Source: Clostridiales bacterium (lineage in GTDB: Bacteria > Bacillota > Clostridia > Oscillospirales > Oscillospiraceae). From it: 64,000 bases of DNA. Below are positions 42,177-51,226 of this stretch, one piece after another. The position numbers and the translations under genes are program-made. The stretch is from assembly GCA_902362775.1 (NCBI GenBank), contig CABIXV010000001.1:324516-388515 (forward strand). Reading direction: 5' to 3'. Each line of letters begins with the position of its first letter. Position 1 is the stretch's first letter. The notes below the pieces were generated by a model. That model ran no database searches, had not been told where the DNA came from, and saw only the letters and a program-made list of their open reading frames with translations.

Positions 42177-42338
42177 TCAATCATATCCCCGCGAAACATC
42201 TTTTCCGCAAGGAATTCCGACACTCATCGGCGCGGAATCATAATTTTCTCTCGTTATCCTCCAGGATGGCACCGGAAATGTGACATCTCCCACGAAATTC
42301 CTCCCGACGGTCTCGAAAGAAATCGAGGGTAAATTCAT
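42177..42338 (-). CDS. Possible 53-residue small protein between argB and argD
   Basis: In the 217-base gap between argB and argD, GGGGGAGAGG precedes an ATG at 42338. It opens a 53-codon frame (starting MNLPSISFETVGRNFVGD) that stops with TGA just before the argD ribosome site. The codons are more AT-rich than those of its neighbours (TTA, ATT, AAT, TAT, AGA), unlike genuine chromosomal genes here. No motif is recognised. It could instead be a structured or imported RNA segment: CTCGA/TCGAG and CCGA/TCGG hairpins occur inside it. Confidence 0.4.
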   Translation of the reverse strand: MNLPSISFETVGRNFVGDVTFPVPSWRITRENYDSAPMSVGIPCGKDVSRGYD

Positions 42339-42381
42339 GCGATCCCTCTCCCCCAGATGCCGACGCCATTTAGGGGCGCCT

Positions 42382-43239
42382 TTAGTTGGTCAGCATGGTG
42401 CCGATGCCCGCGTCGGTGAGCAGCTCCATCAGCAGGGAGTGGGCCACCCGGCCATCCAAAATAACCGCCGACTTGACGCCGGAACGGACAGACTCCACGC
42501 AGCATTCCACCTTGGGGATCATCCCTCCAGAAATGACTCCCTCCCGCACCAGGGCAGGGACAGAGGAGAGTTGCAGCTCGGGGATCAGGGTGGCCTCATT
42601 CTTGGGATCCCGGAGCAGGCCGCGCACATCGGTAAGAAGGATCAGCTTCTCCGCCTCAAGAGCCACAGCCAGCTTGGCGGCGGCAGTGTCGGCGTTAATA
42701 TTGTAGGACACCTCCGCATCTACCCCCTGGGCCACTGTGGCTACCACAGGGATATAGCCGTCATTCAGGGCGTCAATGACCGGGGCGGCGTCCACCTTGG
42801 TGATATCCCCCACCTGGCCGTATTTGTCATCCAGCTTTTTCGCTTGGAGAAGGGCACCGTCCAGGCCGCACAGCCCCAAAGCCCGGCCTCCCAAGCGGTT
42901 CAGAGTGGCTACCAGGTCCTTATTCACCCGGCCGCACAGGACCTGCTGGACAATATCCATCGTCTCCTCGTCTGTATAGCGCAGTCCGTCCACGAATTTT
43001 GACTCCTTGCCCAGCTTTTTCAGCATCTCGCTGATCTCCGGGCCGCCGCCGTGAACCACCACTACCCGGATCCCCACCAGGGACAGCAGAATGATGTCGG
43101 AGATGACGGCGTGGCGCAGCTCATCAGAAACCATGGCGTTGCCGCCGTATTTCACCACGATGGTCTTACCAGTGAATTTTTGAATATAAGGCAGGGCCTC
43201 AGCCAGCACCTGGGCCCGGTCGATCTCATTAAAGGACAT
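42382..43239 (-). CDS. argB: N-acetylglutamate kinase
   Basis: This 285-residue amino acid kinase phosphorylates N-acetylglutamate. The nucleotide-binding glycine-rich segments VVKYGGNAM near residue 24 and VVVHGGGPEISEML near 60 are present. LLTDVRGLLRDPKNEATLIPEL near 195 and EGVISGGMIPKVECCVESV near 215 are also seen. In many Firmicutes this is the arginine-feedback point; an N-terminal extension for hexameric feedback control is visible (FNEIDRAQVLAEALPYIQKF). It is followed after 142 bases by argD and the small frame. Confidence 0.96.
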   Translation of the reverse strand: MSFNEIDRAQVLAEALPYIQKFTGKTIVVKYGGNAMVSDELRHAVISDIILLSLVGIRVVVVHGGGPEISEMLKKLGKESKFVDGLRYTDEETMDIVQQVLCGRVNKDLVATLNRLGGRALGLCGLDGALLQAKKLDDKYGQVGDITKVDAAPVIDALNDGYIPVVATVAQGVDAEVSYNINADTAAAKLAVALEAEKLILLTDVRGLLRDPKNEATLIPELQLSSVPALVREGVISGGMIPKVECCVESVRSGVKSAVILDGRVAHSLLMELLTDAGIGTMLTN

Positions 43240-43254
43240 GGGACAGATCCCTCC

Positions 43255-43596
43255 TCATTTTTTATCAAGCAGCTTCCCCATCCGAGGGATGGCCGCCGCC
43301 AAAAGCAACAGCCCGCAGAAAGCGGCCGTTCTGATCCCCTCGTCCCGGAAGCTGGAGCCGTACCAGTAGTAGGACATTCCCACTTTGTCGTTGGGGTACA
43401 GGATCACCCCCAAGGCGCGGAGCACGCCGTACAGCAGCCCGGCGCTCAACCCCAGAACGAGAAGGCCAGCGCACCATCTCCCCACCCGGCTTTTTATTCC
43501 CCGGCGTGACAGCACCCCTAGGACTACTGCCGGAAGGAGATAGATGGGAAGCTTCAGGAGCAGCTCCGTCCCCAAGTCCTTCACCAATGCAGCCAT
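43255..43596 (-). CDS. Small membrane protein in the arg operon
   Basis: This 113-residue protein has about three transmembrane helices (LPIYLLPAVVLGVLSRRG, CAGLLVLGLSAGLLYGVLRALG, and AAFCGLLLLAAAIPRMG). It has no family I recognise. It lies 29 bases after argJ and 15 bases before argB, so it is expressed with the pathway. An envelope or transport-accessory role is possible but unproven. Confidence 0.7.
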   Translation of the reverse strand: MAALVKDLGTELLLKLPIYLLPAVVLGVLSRRGIKSRVGRWCAGLLVLGLSAGLLYGVLRALGVILYPNDKVGMSYYWYGSSFRDEGIRTAAFCGLLLLAAAIPRMGKLLDKK

Positions 43597-43625
43597 CTCA
43601 GCGCAGCGCCTCCCATTTTCCAGGA

Positions 43626-44849
43626 TCAGGTGCGGTAGTCGCCGTTAATTTTCACATAGTCATACGTCAGGTCGCAGCCCCAGCACTCCGCGCTGTCCTC
43701 CCCCTCGTGGAGGTCCACGGCAATGATGACCTCCTTCTGAGACAGGACCTCCTTGGCCTTGGCCTCGTCAAAATCTACGGCCTCACCCTGTTTACAGACC
43801 AGGAGTTCCCCCGCGGCAGAGCGGAACGTCACGTCCACATGCTCCGGGCGGAAGGGGGCTTTAGAGTACCCCATGGCGCACAGCACCCGGCCCCAGTTGG
43901 CGTCGGCGCCAAACATGGCCGCCTTCACCAAGGAGGAGCCCACCACCGACTTGGCCAGACGCTCGGCGCTCTCCTCGCTGCGGGCGCCGGACATGAGGCA
44001 GGTGATCAGCTTGGTGCACCCCTCGCCGTCGGCCGCGATAGACCGGGCCAGATAGCGGCACACATGGTCCAGGGCAGCCACAAAGATCTCGTAGTCTCCG
44101 TCCTTCCACTCGATAAGGGTGTTGCCCGCCAGACCGTTGGCCAGCACCGCGCAGGTGTCGTTGGTGGAGGTATCCCCGTCCACGGTCACCCGGTTAAAGG
44201 TTCTCGCTGCCACCTGGTGCAAAGCATCGGATAGAAGTTCGTGGGTAATGGCGCAGTCAGTGGTGATAAAGGCCAGCATGGTGCCCATGTTCGGATGAAT
44301 CATGCCGGAGCCCTTGGCGATAGCCCCCATCCGCACCTCTTTCCCGCCTAGCTCAAAAGAAATCGCAATCTCTTTTTTCGCTGTATCCGTCGTCATAATG
44401 GCATTGGCCGCGCTGTCGGAGCCGTCCCTACCCAAAGCGGCGGCTGCCTTTGGCATACCTGCCTGAATCACACCGATGTTGATCGTTTTTCCGATGACTC
44501 CGGTGGAGGCCACCACAAAGTCCTCTGGCTGGCGGCCGGTGGCCTGGGCGGCGGCAGCGCACATGGCCTGGGCGTTCTCGTGGCTCAAAGGGCAGCAGGC
44601 ATTGGCGTTGCCGCTGTTGGCCACCACACCCCAGGCGGTTCCGTCCTCCAGGTGGTCCATGGTGACATACACCGGGGCGGATTTCACCCGGTTCAGGGTA
44701 TAGACGGCGGCGGCAGCGCACTCCCGCTCCGACAGGATCAGGGCCAGGTCGTTCTTATCCGGGCTGCTGCTGGCCTTGACGCCACAGTGGACACCGGCGG
44801 CCTGGAAGCCCCGGGCGGCACACACGCCGCCGGAAATTTCATTCAACAT
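43626..44849 (-). CDS. argJ: Bifunctional ornithine acetyltransferase / N-acetylglutamate synthase
   Basis: This 407-residue ArgJ recycles the acetyl group from acetylornithine to glutamate. The family-defining self-cleavage region is MIHPNMGTMLAFITTD near residue 185, with the nucleophilic threonine present. The preceding residue is Gly instead of the more common Ala. VANSGNANAC and STGVIG stretches occur in the N-terminal part, and NRVTVDGDTSTNDTCAVLANG at ~225. With no argA in view, this is the acetyl-cycling route. Confidence 0.96.
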   Translation of the reverse strand: MLNEISGGVCAARGFQAAGVHCGVKASSSPDKNDLALILSERECAAAAVYTLNRVKSAPVYVTMDHLEDGTAWGVVANSGNANACCPLSHENAQAMCAAAAQATGRQPEDFVVASTGVIGKTINIGVIQAGMPKAAAALGRDGSDSAANAIMTTDTAKKEIAISFELGGKEVRMGAIAKGSGMIHPNMGTMLAFITTDCAITHELLSDALHQVAARTFNRVTVDGDTSTNDTCAVLANGLAGNTLIEWKDGDYEIFVAALDHVCRYLARSIAADGEGCTKLITCLMSGARSEESAERLAKSVVGSSLVKAAMFGADANWGRVLCAMGYSKAPFRPEHVDVTFRSAAGELLVCKQGEAVDFDEAKAKEVLSQKEVIIAVDLHEGEDSAECWGCDLTYDYVKINGDYRT

Positions 44850-44912
44850 GAGGGATACCCTCCTTTTTTTTCATCGGGGCGCACAGTGCGCGCCCCACCG
44901 CAGGACACGCTA

Positions 44913-45854
44913 TTACAGGCTAAGTCCGGCAGTTTCTTCAAACCCCATCATAATGTTCATATTCTGGACCGCGGCCCCCGACGCTCCTTTTCCCAGATTA
45001 TCAAACTGGGCAGTAAGCAGCGTCTGCTCCTGCGTTCCGGAAACCGTGATCTCCAGGCTGTCCTTTCCCGCCAGCTGGCTGGTATACAGCCGGGGACCGG
45101 CCCCTCCGAAGGGGGTGACCTGGACCAGCTTCTGGTCCTGGTAGTAGCCGGCCAGCAGATCGTGGACGTCCTGGGCATTGGGCGTGCCATTCAGCAGATG
45201 GTTCTGGAGCATAACAGTGGTCGCCATCCCCTTGTAGATATCCCCCAGCACCGGCAGAAAATTGGGTGGAAAGTCCAGGCCCGCCACCTGACGCATCTCA
45301 GGCAGGTGCTTGTGACACAGGCCAATGGCGTAAGGAGCCGGAGAGTCCAGCAGAGGGTCCCGGTCCGGCGCCTCATACTCAGCAATCATCTTCTTTCCTC
45401 CGCCAGAGTAGCCGGTGAGGGAGTAACAGGATAAGGGGTAGTCCCTGGGCAGCACCCCCAGCTCTATCAGGGGGGCCACCGTGGACAAAAAGCCAGTGGC
45501 GTGACACCCTGGGTTGGCCACTCGGGAGGAGAACTTGATGCGCTGGCGCTGGCCGGGCAGCAGTTCGGCAAAGCCATATACCCAGCCCTCCGCCGTCCGG
45601 TGGGCGGTGGAAGCGTCAATAATTCGGGTCTTAGGGTTTTCTATGAGGGACACCGCCTCCACAGCGGCGGCGTCAGGCAGACACAGGAACACCAGGTCGG
45701 CGGCGTTGAGGAATTTCTTTCTCTCCTCTGTGTCCTTTCGCTTATCCTCGTCGATAAGGAGCAGCTCGATGTCCTCCCGGCCGCCCAGCCGCTCATAGAT
45801 TTGCAGGCCGGTGGTGCCCTCCTTACCGTCGATATATACCTTTGGCTTACTCAT
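44913..45854 (-). CDS. argC: N-acetyl-gamma-glutamyl-phosphate reductase
   Basis: This ~313-residue reductase makes N-acetylglutamate semialdehyde. The NAD(P)-binding opening is KVYIDGKEGTTGLQIYERL. The catalytic cysteine is in RVANPGCHATGFL near residue 115, with LTGYSGGGKKMI and the C-terminal catalytic His in HKHLPEM near 190. Its length is that of the shorter ArgC class. The ATG at 45854 (MSKPK) is preferred over an upstream GTG because of AGGTGG spacing. It precedes argJ by 63 bases. Confidence 0.94.
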   Translation of the reverse strand: MSKPKVYIDGKEGTTGLQIYERLGGREDIELLLIDEDKRKDTEERKKFLNAADLVFLCLPDAAAVEAVSLIENPKTRIIDASTAHRTAEGWVYGFAELLPGQRQRIKFSSRVANPGCHATGFLSTVAPLIELGVLPRDYPLSCYSLTGYSGGGKKMIAEYEAPDRDPLLDSPAPYAIGLCHKHLPEMRQVAGLDFPPNFLPVLGDIYKGMATTVMLQNHLLNGTPNAQDVHDLLAGYYQDQKLVQVTPFGGAGPRLYTSQLAGKDSLEITVSGTQEQTLLTAQFDNLGKGASGAAVQNMNIMMGFEETAGLSL

Positions 45855-45922
45855 ATGGACCACCTGGATTTCTTTGAAATGATAGTTCTATTATGGTCTA
45901 ACCTGGGAATTTTTGCAATGGC

Positions 45923-47302
45923 TTATTTGCGCTCTGCCACAAATTCTTCAATCAGGGCGATCTGCTTCTCCACGCTCTCCTTCGCCGGGCCGCCATAGAC
46001 CTTTCTTTCATTCACACAGGTCTTGAGGGCCAGGGCCTGGTACACGTCCTCATCAAACAGGGAGGAGATGGCCCGGAAGTCCTTTAAGGTCAGCGTATCC
46101 AGGGTGTCCCCCGTCTTGATGCACAGGTTGACCAGCCGGCCCACGATCATATAGGCCTCCCGGAAGGGCAGCCCCTTTTTCGTCAGGTAGTCGGCACAGT
46201 CGGTGGCGTTGATGAAGCCGCCGGCCGCTGCCTTGGCCATATTCTTAGGCCGCACGGTCAGGGTATCCACCATGGCGGCAAACACGGGCAGGCACAGCTC
46301 CACCGTGTCAATGGCGTCAAAGACGGCCTCCTTGTCCTCCTGCATATCCTTGTTGTAGGCCAGGGGAAGGGACTTCATCACAGTAAGCAACGTGACCAGG
46401 GCACCGTACACCCGCCCAGTCTTGCCCCGCACCAGCTCGGCCACGTCTGGGTTCTTCTTCTGAGGCATGATGGAGGAACCAGTGGAGTAGGCATCGTCCA
46501 GGTCCGCGAACTTGAACTCCCAGGAGCACCACAGCACGATCTCCTCAGAGAACCGAGACAGGTGCATCATCAGGATGGACAGGGCGGACAGCAGCTCGAT
46601 GGCGTAGTCCCGGTCGGACACTGAGTCCATGGAATTGTCGGTTGGTTTTTTAAAGCCCAGAGCCTGGGCAGTGGCGAAGCGGTCCACCGGATAGGTAGAA
46701 GTGGCCAGGGCGCCCGCCCCCAGGGGGCACTCGTCCAGCCGCTCCAGGCAGTCCTCCAGCCGGGTGACATCCCGCTTGAACATGTTGGCGTAGGCCATCA
46801 TGTAGTGAGCAAAGGTGGTGGGCTGGGCCCGCTGAAGGTGGGTATAACCCGGCATGACGGTGTCTAGGTTGGCCTCGGCCTTTTTGACCAGGACCTCCTC
46901 CAGCGCCAACACCTGGCCGATGATAACAGGGATTTCCTCCTTGACATACAGCCGGGTGTCCACCGCCACCTGGTCGTTCCGGGAACGGCCGGTGTGGAGG
47001 CGCTTGCCCGCGTCGCCGATGCGCTGGGTCAGCATGGCCTCGATGTTCATGTGGATGTCCTCGTTGTCCAGGGAGAACTCCACCTTGTCGTCCTCAATGT
47101 CAGCCAGGATAGCCTTCAGGCCCTCTACGATCTTTTCCGCCTCATGCGCCTCGATGATCCCCTGCCTGCCCAGCATCTGGGCGTGGGCGATGGAGCCCTG
47201 GATATCCTGCCGATACAGCCGGGCGTCAAAGCCGATAGAGGAGTTAAAATCGTTCACCAGTGTGTCAGTTTCCTTTTGAAATCTTCCTGCCCATAACTTC
47301 AT
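45923..47302 (-). CDS. argH: Argininosuccinate lyase
   Basis: This 459-residue fumarase-superfamily enzyme releases arginine and fumarate from argininosuccinate. Signature stretches are MKLWAGRFQKETD at the start, SRNDQVAVDTRLYV, TVMPGYTHLQRAQPTTFAHYM and the family signature GSSIMPQKKNPD near residue 280. The start at 47302 follows GAGGTAACTGAC; the frame is open upstream into the intergenic repeat. It lies 78 bases after argG. Confidence 0.97.
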   Translation of the reverse strand: MKLWAGRFQKETDTLVNDFNSSIGFDARLYRQDIQGSIAHAQMLGRQGIIEAHEAEKIVEGLKAILADIEDDKVEFSLDNEDIHMNIEAMLTQRIGDAGKRLHTGRSRNDQVAVDTRLYVKEEIPVIIGQVLALEEVLVKKAEANLDTVMPGYTHLQRAQPTTFAHYMMAYANMFKRDVTRLEDCLERLDECPLGAGALATSTYPVDRFATAQALGFKKPTDNSMDSVSDRDYAIELLSALSILMMHLSRFSEEIVLWCSWEFKFADLDDAYSTGSSIMPQKKNPDVAELVRGKTGRVYGALVTLLTVMKSLPLAYNKDMQEDKEAVFDAIDTVELCLPVFAAMVDTLTVRPKNMAKAAAGGFINATDCADYLTKKGLPFREAYMIVGRLVNLCIKTGDTLDTLTLKDFRAISSLFDEDVYQALALKTCVNERKVYGGPAKESVEKQIALIEEFVAERK

Positions 47303-47317
47303 GTCAGTTACCTCACA

Positions 47318-47382
47318 AATATTAAGAATAGAATGGAGAGCGAAGATATTGGGCTTATCTCCACTCTCCACTCTTAAATATT
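47318..47382. repeat. AT-rich inverted repeat in the argG-argH spacer
   Basis: AATATTAAGAATAGAATGGAG (47318-47338) is an imperfect reverse complement of CTCCACTCTTAAATATT (47366-47382). It places a hairpin between argG and argH. The motif GAGTGGAGAG recurs in the argD-argF spacer (near 40973). Confidence 0.6.
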
Positions 47383-48595
47383 ACAGCTTGCCCTGCTCTC
47401 TTAGCGCCTGTACCTTGTCGGGAAGGCCCCACAGGTTGATAAAGCCCTGGGAGTCCTTCTGGTCATAGTCGCTCTCCTCAAAGGTCACCAGATTCTCTGA
47501 GTACAGGGTGCAGGGCGAGGTGATGGAAGAGGTGATGATATTGCCCTTGTAGAGCTTCAGCTTCACAGTGCCGGTGACGTACTTCTGGGTATCCACGGCG
47601 AAGGCGGTCAGGGCCTCCCGCAGGGGGGTAAACCACTTGCCATTGTACACCAGATCGGCAAAGTCCACCGCCAGCTTCTGCTTCATGTGCTTGGTATCCT
47701 TGTCGATGGTGATCTGCTCCAGCACCTCGTGGGCCCGGTAGAGGATGGTGCCGCCGGGAGTTTCGTACACGCCCCGGTCCTTCATGCCCACCAGCCGGTT
47801 CTCCACGATGTCCAGCAGGCCGATGCCGTTGGCCCCGCCCAGCTCGTTGAGCTTGCGGATGATGTCGGACGCCTTCATCTTCTCCCCGTCAATGGCCACA
47901 GGCCATCCCTTCTCAAAGTCCAAGGTGACATAGGTGGGGGTGTCTGGTGCCATGGCGGGGGACACGCCCATCTCCAGGAAGCCGGGCTTGTCATACAGGG
48001 GTTCGTTAGCGGGATCCTCCAGGTCCAGCCCTTCGTGGGACAAGTGCCACAGGTTTTTGTCCTTGGAATAGTTGGTCTCCCGGCTGATCTTCAGGGGGAC
48101 GTTGTGGGCTTCGGCGTAGTCGATCTCCTCGTCGCGGCCCTTGATGTCCCACTCCCGCCAGGGGGCGATAATCTTCATCTCAGGGGCAAATCTCTTGATG
48201 GCCAGCTCGAACCGGACCTGGTCGTTGCCCTTGCCGGTGCAGCCGTGGCAGATGGCGTCGGCGCCTTCCTTCTTGGCGATCTCCACCAGCCGCTTGGCAA
48301 TGATGGGCCGGGCAAAGGCGGTGCCCAACAGATAATCCTCGTACTTGGCCCCCATCATCATGGACGGGATGATAACGTCGTCAACCATCTCGTCGGTCAG
48401 GTCCTCGATATACAGCTTAGAGGCGCCAGTCTTGATAGCCTTCTCCTCCAGCCCGTCCAGTTCAGTGCCCTGCCCCACATCGCCGGAAACAGCGATGATC
48501 TCAGGGTCATTATAGTTCTCCTTCAACCAGGGGATGATGATGGATGTATCCAGACCGCCGGAGTAAGCCAGCACTACTTTTTTTACTTGAGCCAT
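47381..48595 (-). CDS. argG: Argininosuccinate synthase
   Basis: This 404-residue ligase joins citrulline and aspartate with ATP. The P-loop-like ATP motif [18 protein letters not shown] is near residue 10, with [13 protein letters not shown] near 115 and the Asn/Ser-rich EYAETHNVP-like [22 protein letters not shown]. The start at 48595 (MAQVKKVV) follows GGAGGGAAAAATC. It is the first gene of the arg cluster, downstream of a TTGCAA/TAGACT promoter and ARG-box-like sequences. Confidence 0.97.
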   Translation of the reverse strand: MAQVKKVVLAYSGGLDTSIIIPWLKENYNDPEIIAVSGDVGQGTELDGLEEKAIKTGASKLYIEDLTDEMVDDVIIPSMMMGAKYEDYLLGTAFARPIIAKRLVEIAKKEGADAICHGCTGKGNDQVRFELAIKRFAPEMKIIAPWREWDIKGRDEEIDYAEAHNVPLKISRETNYSKDKNLWHLSHEGLDLEDPANEPLYDKPGFLEMGVSPAMAPDTPTYVTLDFEKGWPVAIDGEKMKASDIIRKLNELGGANGIGLLDIVENRLVGMKDRGVYETPGGTILYRAHEVLEQITIDKDTKHMKQKLAVDFADLVYNGKWFTPLREALTAFAVDTQKYVTGTVKLKLYKGNIITSSITSPCTLYSENLVTFEESDYDQKDSQGFINLWGLPDKVQALREQGKL

Positions 48596-48680
48596 GATTT
48601 TTCCCTCCAAATCTCAGTGCGGGGCGCGCTTTTTCCTCTGTCTGGTGGCCTGCGCCGTCCGCTCTGCTTTCCATGGCAAC

Positions 48681-48709
48681 AGTCTACCACTCCCTTAACG
48701 TAATTGCAA
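48681..48709 (-). promoter_or_regulatory. Promoter of the arg cluster
   Basis: On the minus strand TTGCAA (48704-48709) lies 17 bases from TAGACT (48681-48686), about 85 bases before argG. Confidence 0.7.
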
Positions 48710-48716
48710 GAGGTTA

Positions 48717-48808
48717 TTTGCATTAATATGCATATACTAACAATTATTTTCCATATATATTTACCAAAAATGAATATATATTTGGATATTCCGTTTATTT
48801 ATTCACTT
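48717..48808. promoter_or_regulatory. ARG-box-like sites for ArgR
   Basis: TTTGCATTAATATGCATA (48717-48734) is a near-palindromic ARG box adjacent to the -35 element. Less perfect matches, AATGAATATATATTTGGA (48769-48786) and TTTATTTATTCACTT (48793-48807), lie upstream. This spacing allows looping or cooperative binding of an ArgR/AhrC hexamer. argR itself is not in the window. Confidence 0.6.
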
Positions 48809-48813
48809 TGATA

Positions 48814-48849
48814 CAAAAACATCCCCGGTCCGGGGACCGGGGATGTTTT
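48814..48849 (-). terminator. Terminator of the DUF4358 lipoprotein gene
   Basis: A 13-bp stem (48819-48831 with 48834-48846) is followed on the minus strand by TTTTTG. Confidence 0.85.
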
Positions 48850-48856
48850 GTGGGCT

Positions 48857-49375
48857 TTAGCCGGCCTGGATGGCGGCGGAGATGGCGTCAAAGACCGTAT
48901 CCTGGTCCTCACACATAACCATCAGGATGGTGCCGTCCTCCAGAGTTTCCAGTCTGGCGTTCTTAGCTACCTCGTACTGGTCAGCCAGATACATCTCAAA
49001 GCTGCTCTTCTGTTGGTCGATGTAGCCCTGCAGCCCCTCTTTCACAGCATCGGCCTTCCCCTCGGCGGGCATGACGGCGGCGATGGCGTAAGCCTTGACA
49101 TTCATCATGGAGGCACTGATTCCAAAAGCGGTCATATCGCCAGTATCCAGCCCCAGCATCTCAAGGAGCATAGCGGAGCCGTCGTCCTCTTTTTTCTCTG
49201 TGATCACAGGGTTATACTCCACCATCTCGCCGCCGTTGTCTGTGATGGCAGTATGGTAGAGCTGGGCCAGTTCCTCCGGGCTCTTGTCAGACGTGGTCCC
49301 GCCGTTTCCGGAGCAGCCAGACAGCCCGGTGACAGCCAGGGCCAGGACAAGGGCAAGCGTTAAAATCTTCTTCAT
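48857..49375 (-). CDS. DUF4358 lipoprotein
   Basis: This 172-residue lipoprotein has a signal peptide ending LSGC (Cys near 21) and a C-terminal domain of the DUF4358 type: PEELAQLYHTAITDNG, then a middle beta-sheet region and ADAVKEGLQGYIDQQKSSFEMYLADQYEVAKNARL. The family is common in Clostridia and its role is unknown. It has its own terminator. It lies between the arg promoter and the phoR terminator. Confidence 0.85.
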   Translation of the reverse strand: MKKILTLALVLALAVTGLSGCSGNGGTTSDKSPEELAQLYHTAITDNGGEMVEYNPVITEKKEDDGSAMLLEMLGLDTGDMTAFGISASMMNVKAYAIAAVMPAEGKADAVKEGLQGYIDQQKSSFEMYLADQYEVAKNARLETLEDGTILMVMCEDQDTVFDAISAAIQAG

Positions 49376-49493
49376 AACATAATCCTCCGTTTTGTCGTAA
49401 AGTTTCAGCCTATTTAGCTTTCCCTCTATTAGACGGCCCCTATCCCAAAAAGTTCCCTCCTTTTCCGTTTTTTATCATGTGCGGATAACAGGC

Positions 49494-49527
49494 CGGGAGG
49501 CCGCCGGCAGAAACCGGCGGCCTCCCG
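49494..49527 (-). terminator. Hairpin after phoR
   Basis: A 14-bp GC-rich stem (49494-49507 with 49514-49527) lies just after the phoR stop on the minus strand. The T tract is poor, so termination is likely but not certain. Confidence 0.55.
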
Positions 49528-49540
49528 CGGGATGAAAAAA

Positions 49541-51193
49541 TCAGATGGGAAAGATTAGGCGCACAGTGGTTCCATGCCCAGGGGCGCTCTCCAGCCTGAT
49601 TGCGGCGTTGTGCAGGGCGGCGCCATGCTTGACGATGGACAGGCCCAGACCGGTCCCTCCAATCTCCTTGGAATGGCTCTTGTCCACCCGGTAGAATCGC
49701 TCAAAGACCCGCTCCTGGTCCTCGGCCGGGATACCGATGCCAGTGTCGGCCACGGACAGCTCTATCTCTTTCTCCCCTAGGGAGAGGTTCAGTGCCACGC
49801 TCCCTCCCGGACGGTTGTATTTGATCGCGTTGTCGCACAGGTTATACACCATCTCCTCCAGCACTGCCGGGATCCCGTGGATCGTAGCTGGCATCCCCTC
49901 TACGCTGACGCTCACACCAGCCCGCTTGGCGGCGGACTCCAGCCGCTCCGTGACCCGGCGGCACAGCTCCAGCAGGTCCACCGGCGCCGTCTCCAGCCCC
50001 ACGCCTCCCTCATCCAGGCGGGACAGGTGGATGATGTCCTCCACCAGGCTAATGAGTCTCTGGCTCTCCTTATAGATATCGCCGGCGAAACCCGCCACAT
50101 CCTTCGGGTCCACCAGGCCATCCTTGATGATCTCGGCCATGCCGGAGATAGCTGTCAGGGGAGTCTTCAGCTCATGTGACACGTTTGCGGTGAACTCCCG
50201 GCGCATCCGCTCCCCCTGCTCCCGCTCTGTCACGTCCAGCAGTACCAGGACCGCTCCGCTCACAGCTCCCTCCCGGAACACCGGATCAGCCAGGAGATGG
50301 ACACACCGGCCCTGGCGGTCCAGGCGGGTCTGTCCGCGCACCCCGTCCAGCACCTGCTCCACCACTCTGCGGAAGGCATCCGTCCGGTCCAGCGTCAGGA
50401 CATTGGCCTCGCCCCCCGGCGGGATGGCGCCCAAAAGCCGAAGAGCGCCGGAGTTATAGGAGAGAACATGGCCCTTTTGATCCAACAGCACAAAGCCCTC
50501 GGTCATGTTCTCGGTGAGGGCGGCAAATTCCTGTTGACGCTGGCGGAGCTGGTCCATCTGGCCCCGGATCGTGTCATTCTGCCGCCGGATCCTTGTCAAC
50601 AGCGGGGAGAGCTCGTCATAGGTATCGCACTCCTCCGGGTGCTCCAGATCCAAGTCCAAAATAGGCCGGATGATCCCCTTGGACAGCCGGTTGGCCAGCA
50701 CCGCGGCCAGGATCAGGGACAGGACCAGGATGATCAGCAGGGGCTGGACCATGGATACCAGCAGGACCACCACTGTATACTGGGCGCTGGCCAGACGGAT
50801 GACGGAGCCGTCCTCCAGCCGCCGGGCTACATAAAATGTCTTTTCCGACAGGGTGGCCGACTGGCGCTGGGCCGTCCCCCGGGAACCATTCATCGCCTCA
50901 CGGATCTCCTCCCGGTCGGCGTGATTCTCCATGGTGGAGGCGTCCGCCACACTGTCATAGAGGACCGTTCCATCCTCCCCTACCCAGGTGATGCGGCTGG
51001 AGGACTGGAGGCCGTCAAAATAGTCCATTCCCATGGACTCCACACCCCGGGCCACCAGCCACGCCTCATTCTCCAGCTCACCGGTGATTTGGTCGCCGAA
51101 ATATTGGTACAGCACTCCCATGAACAGGGCCACTGACAGCAGAAATACGGACAGCCCTACCGCCATGGAATTGCGAAAGATCTTTGATGTCAA
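49541..51193 (-). CDS. phoR: Phosphate-regulon sensor histidine kinase PhoR
   Basis: This 550-residue kinase has a first helix (VGLSVFLLSVALFMGVLYQYF), an extracellular domain (~30-135), a second helix (LLVSMVQPLLIILVLSLILAAVLANRL), a HAMP-like linker, and a PAS domain (ENMTEGFVLLDQKGHVLSYN). HisKA (REFTANVSHELKTPLTAISG, phospho-His near 325) and HATPase (YNLCDNAIKYNRPG, DTGIGIPAEDQERVFERFYR, GTGLGLSIVKH) follow. Position after phoB at the end of the pst operon supports the phosphate role. Confidence 0.92.
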   Translation of the reverse strand: MTSKIFRNSMAVGLSVFLLSVALFMGVLYQYFGDQITGELENEAWLVARGVESMGMDYFDGLQSSSRITWVGEDGTVLYDSVADASTMENHADREEIREAMNGSRGTAQRQSATLSEKTFYVARRLEDGSVIRLASAQYTVVVLLVSMVQPLLIILVLSLILAAVLANRLSKGIIRPILDLDLEHPEECDTYDELSPLLTRIRRQNDTIRGQMDQLRQRQQEFAALTENMTEGFVLLDQKGHVLSYNSGALRLLGAIPPGGEANVLTLDRTDAFRRVVEQVLDGVRGQTRLDRQGRCVHLLADPVFREGAVSGAVLVLLDVTEREQGERMRREFTANVSHELKTPLTAISGMAEIIKDGLVDPKDVAGFAGDIYKESQRLISLVEDIIHLSRLDEGGVGLETAPVDLLELCRRVTERLESAAKRAGVSVSVEGMPATIHGIPAVLEEMVYNLCDNAIKYNRPGGSVALNLSLGEKEIELSVADTGIGIPAEDQERVFERFYRVDKSHSKEIGGTGLGLSIVKHGAALHNAAIRLESAPGHGTTVRLIFPI

Positions 51194-51226
51194 ACCGCTA
51201 CACCTCTCAATTCTGACGGCCTTGTC

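Noticed and set aside
43626..44849. ArgJ loss of self-cleavage because of NMGTML instead of NMATML
   Set aside because: The nucleophilic threonine is present and a small residue precedes it, so processing is still plausible.
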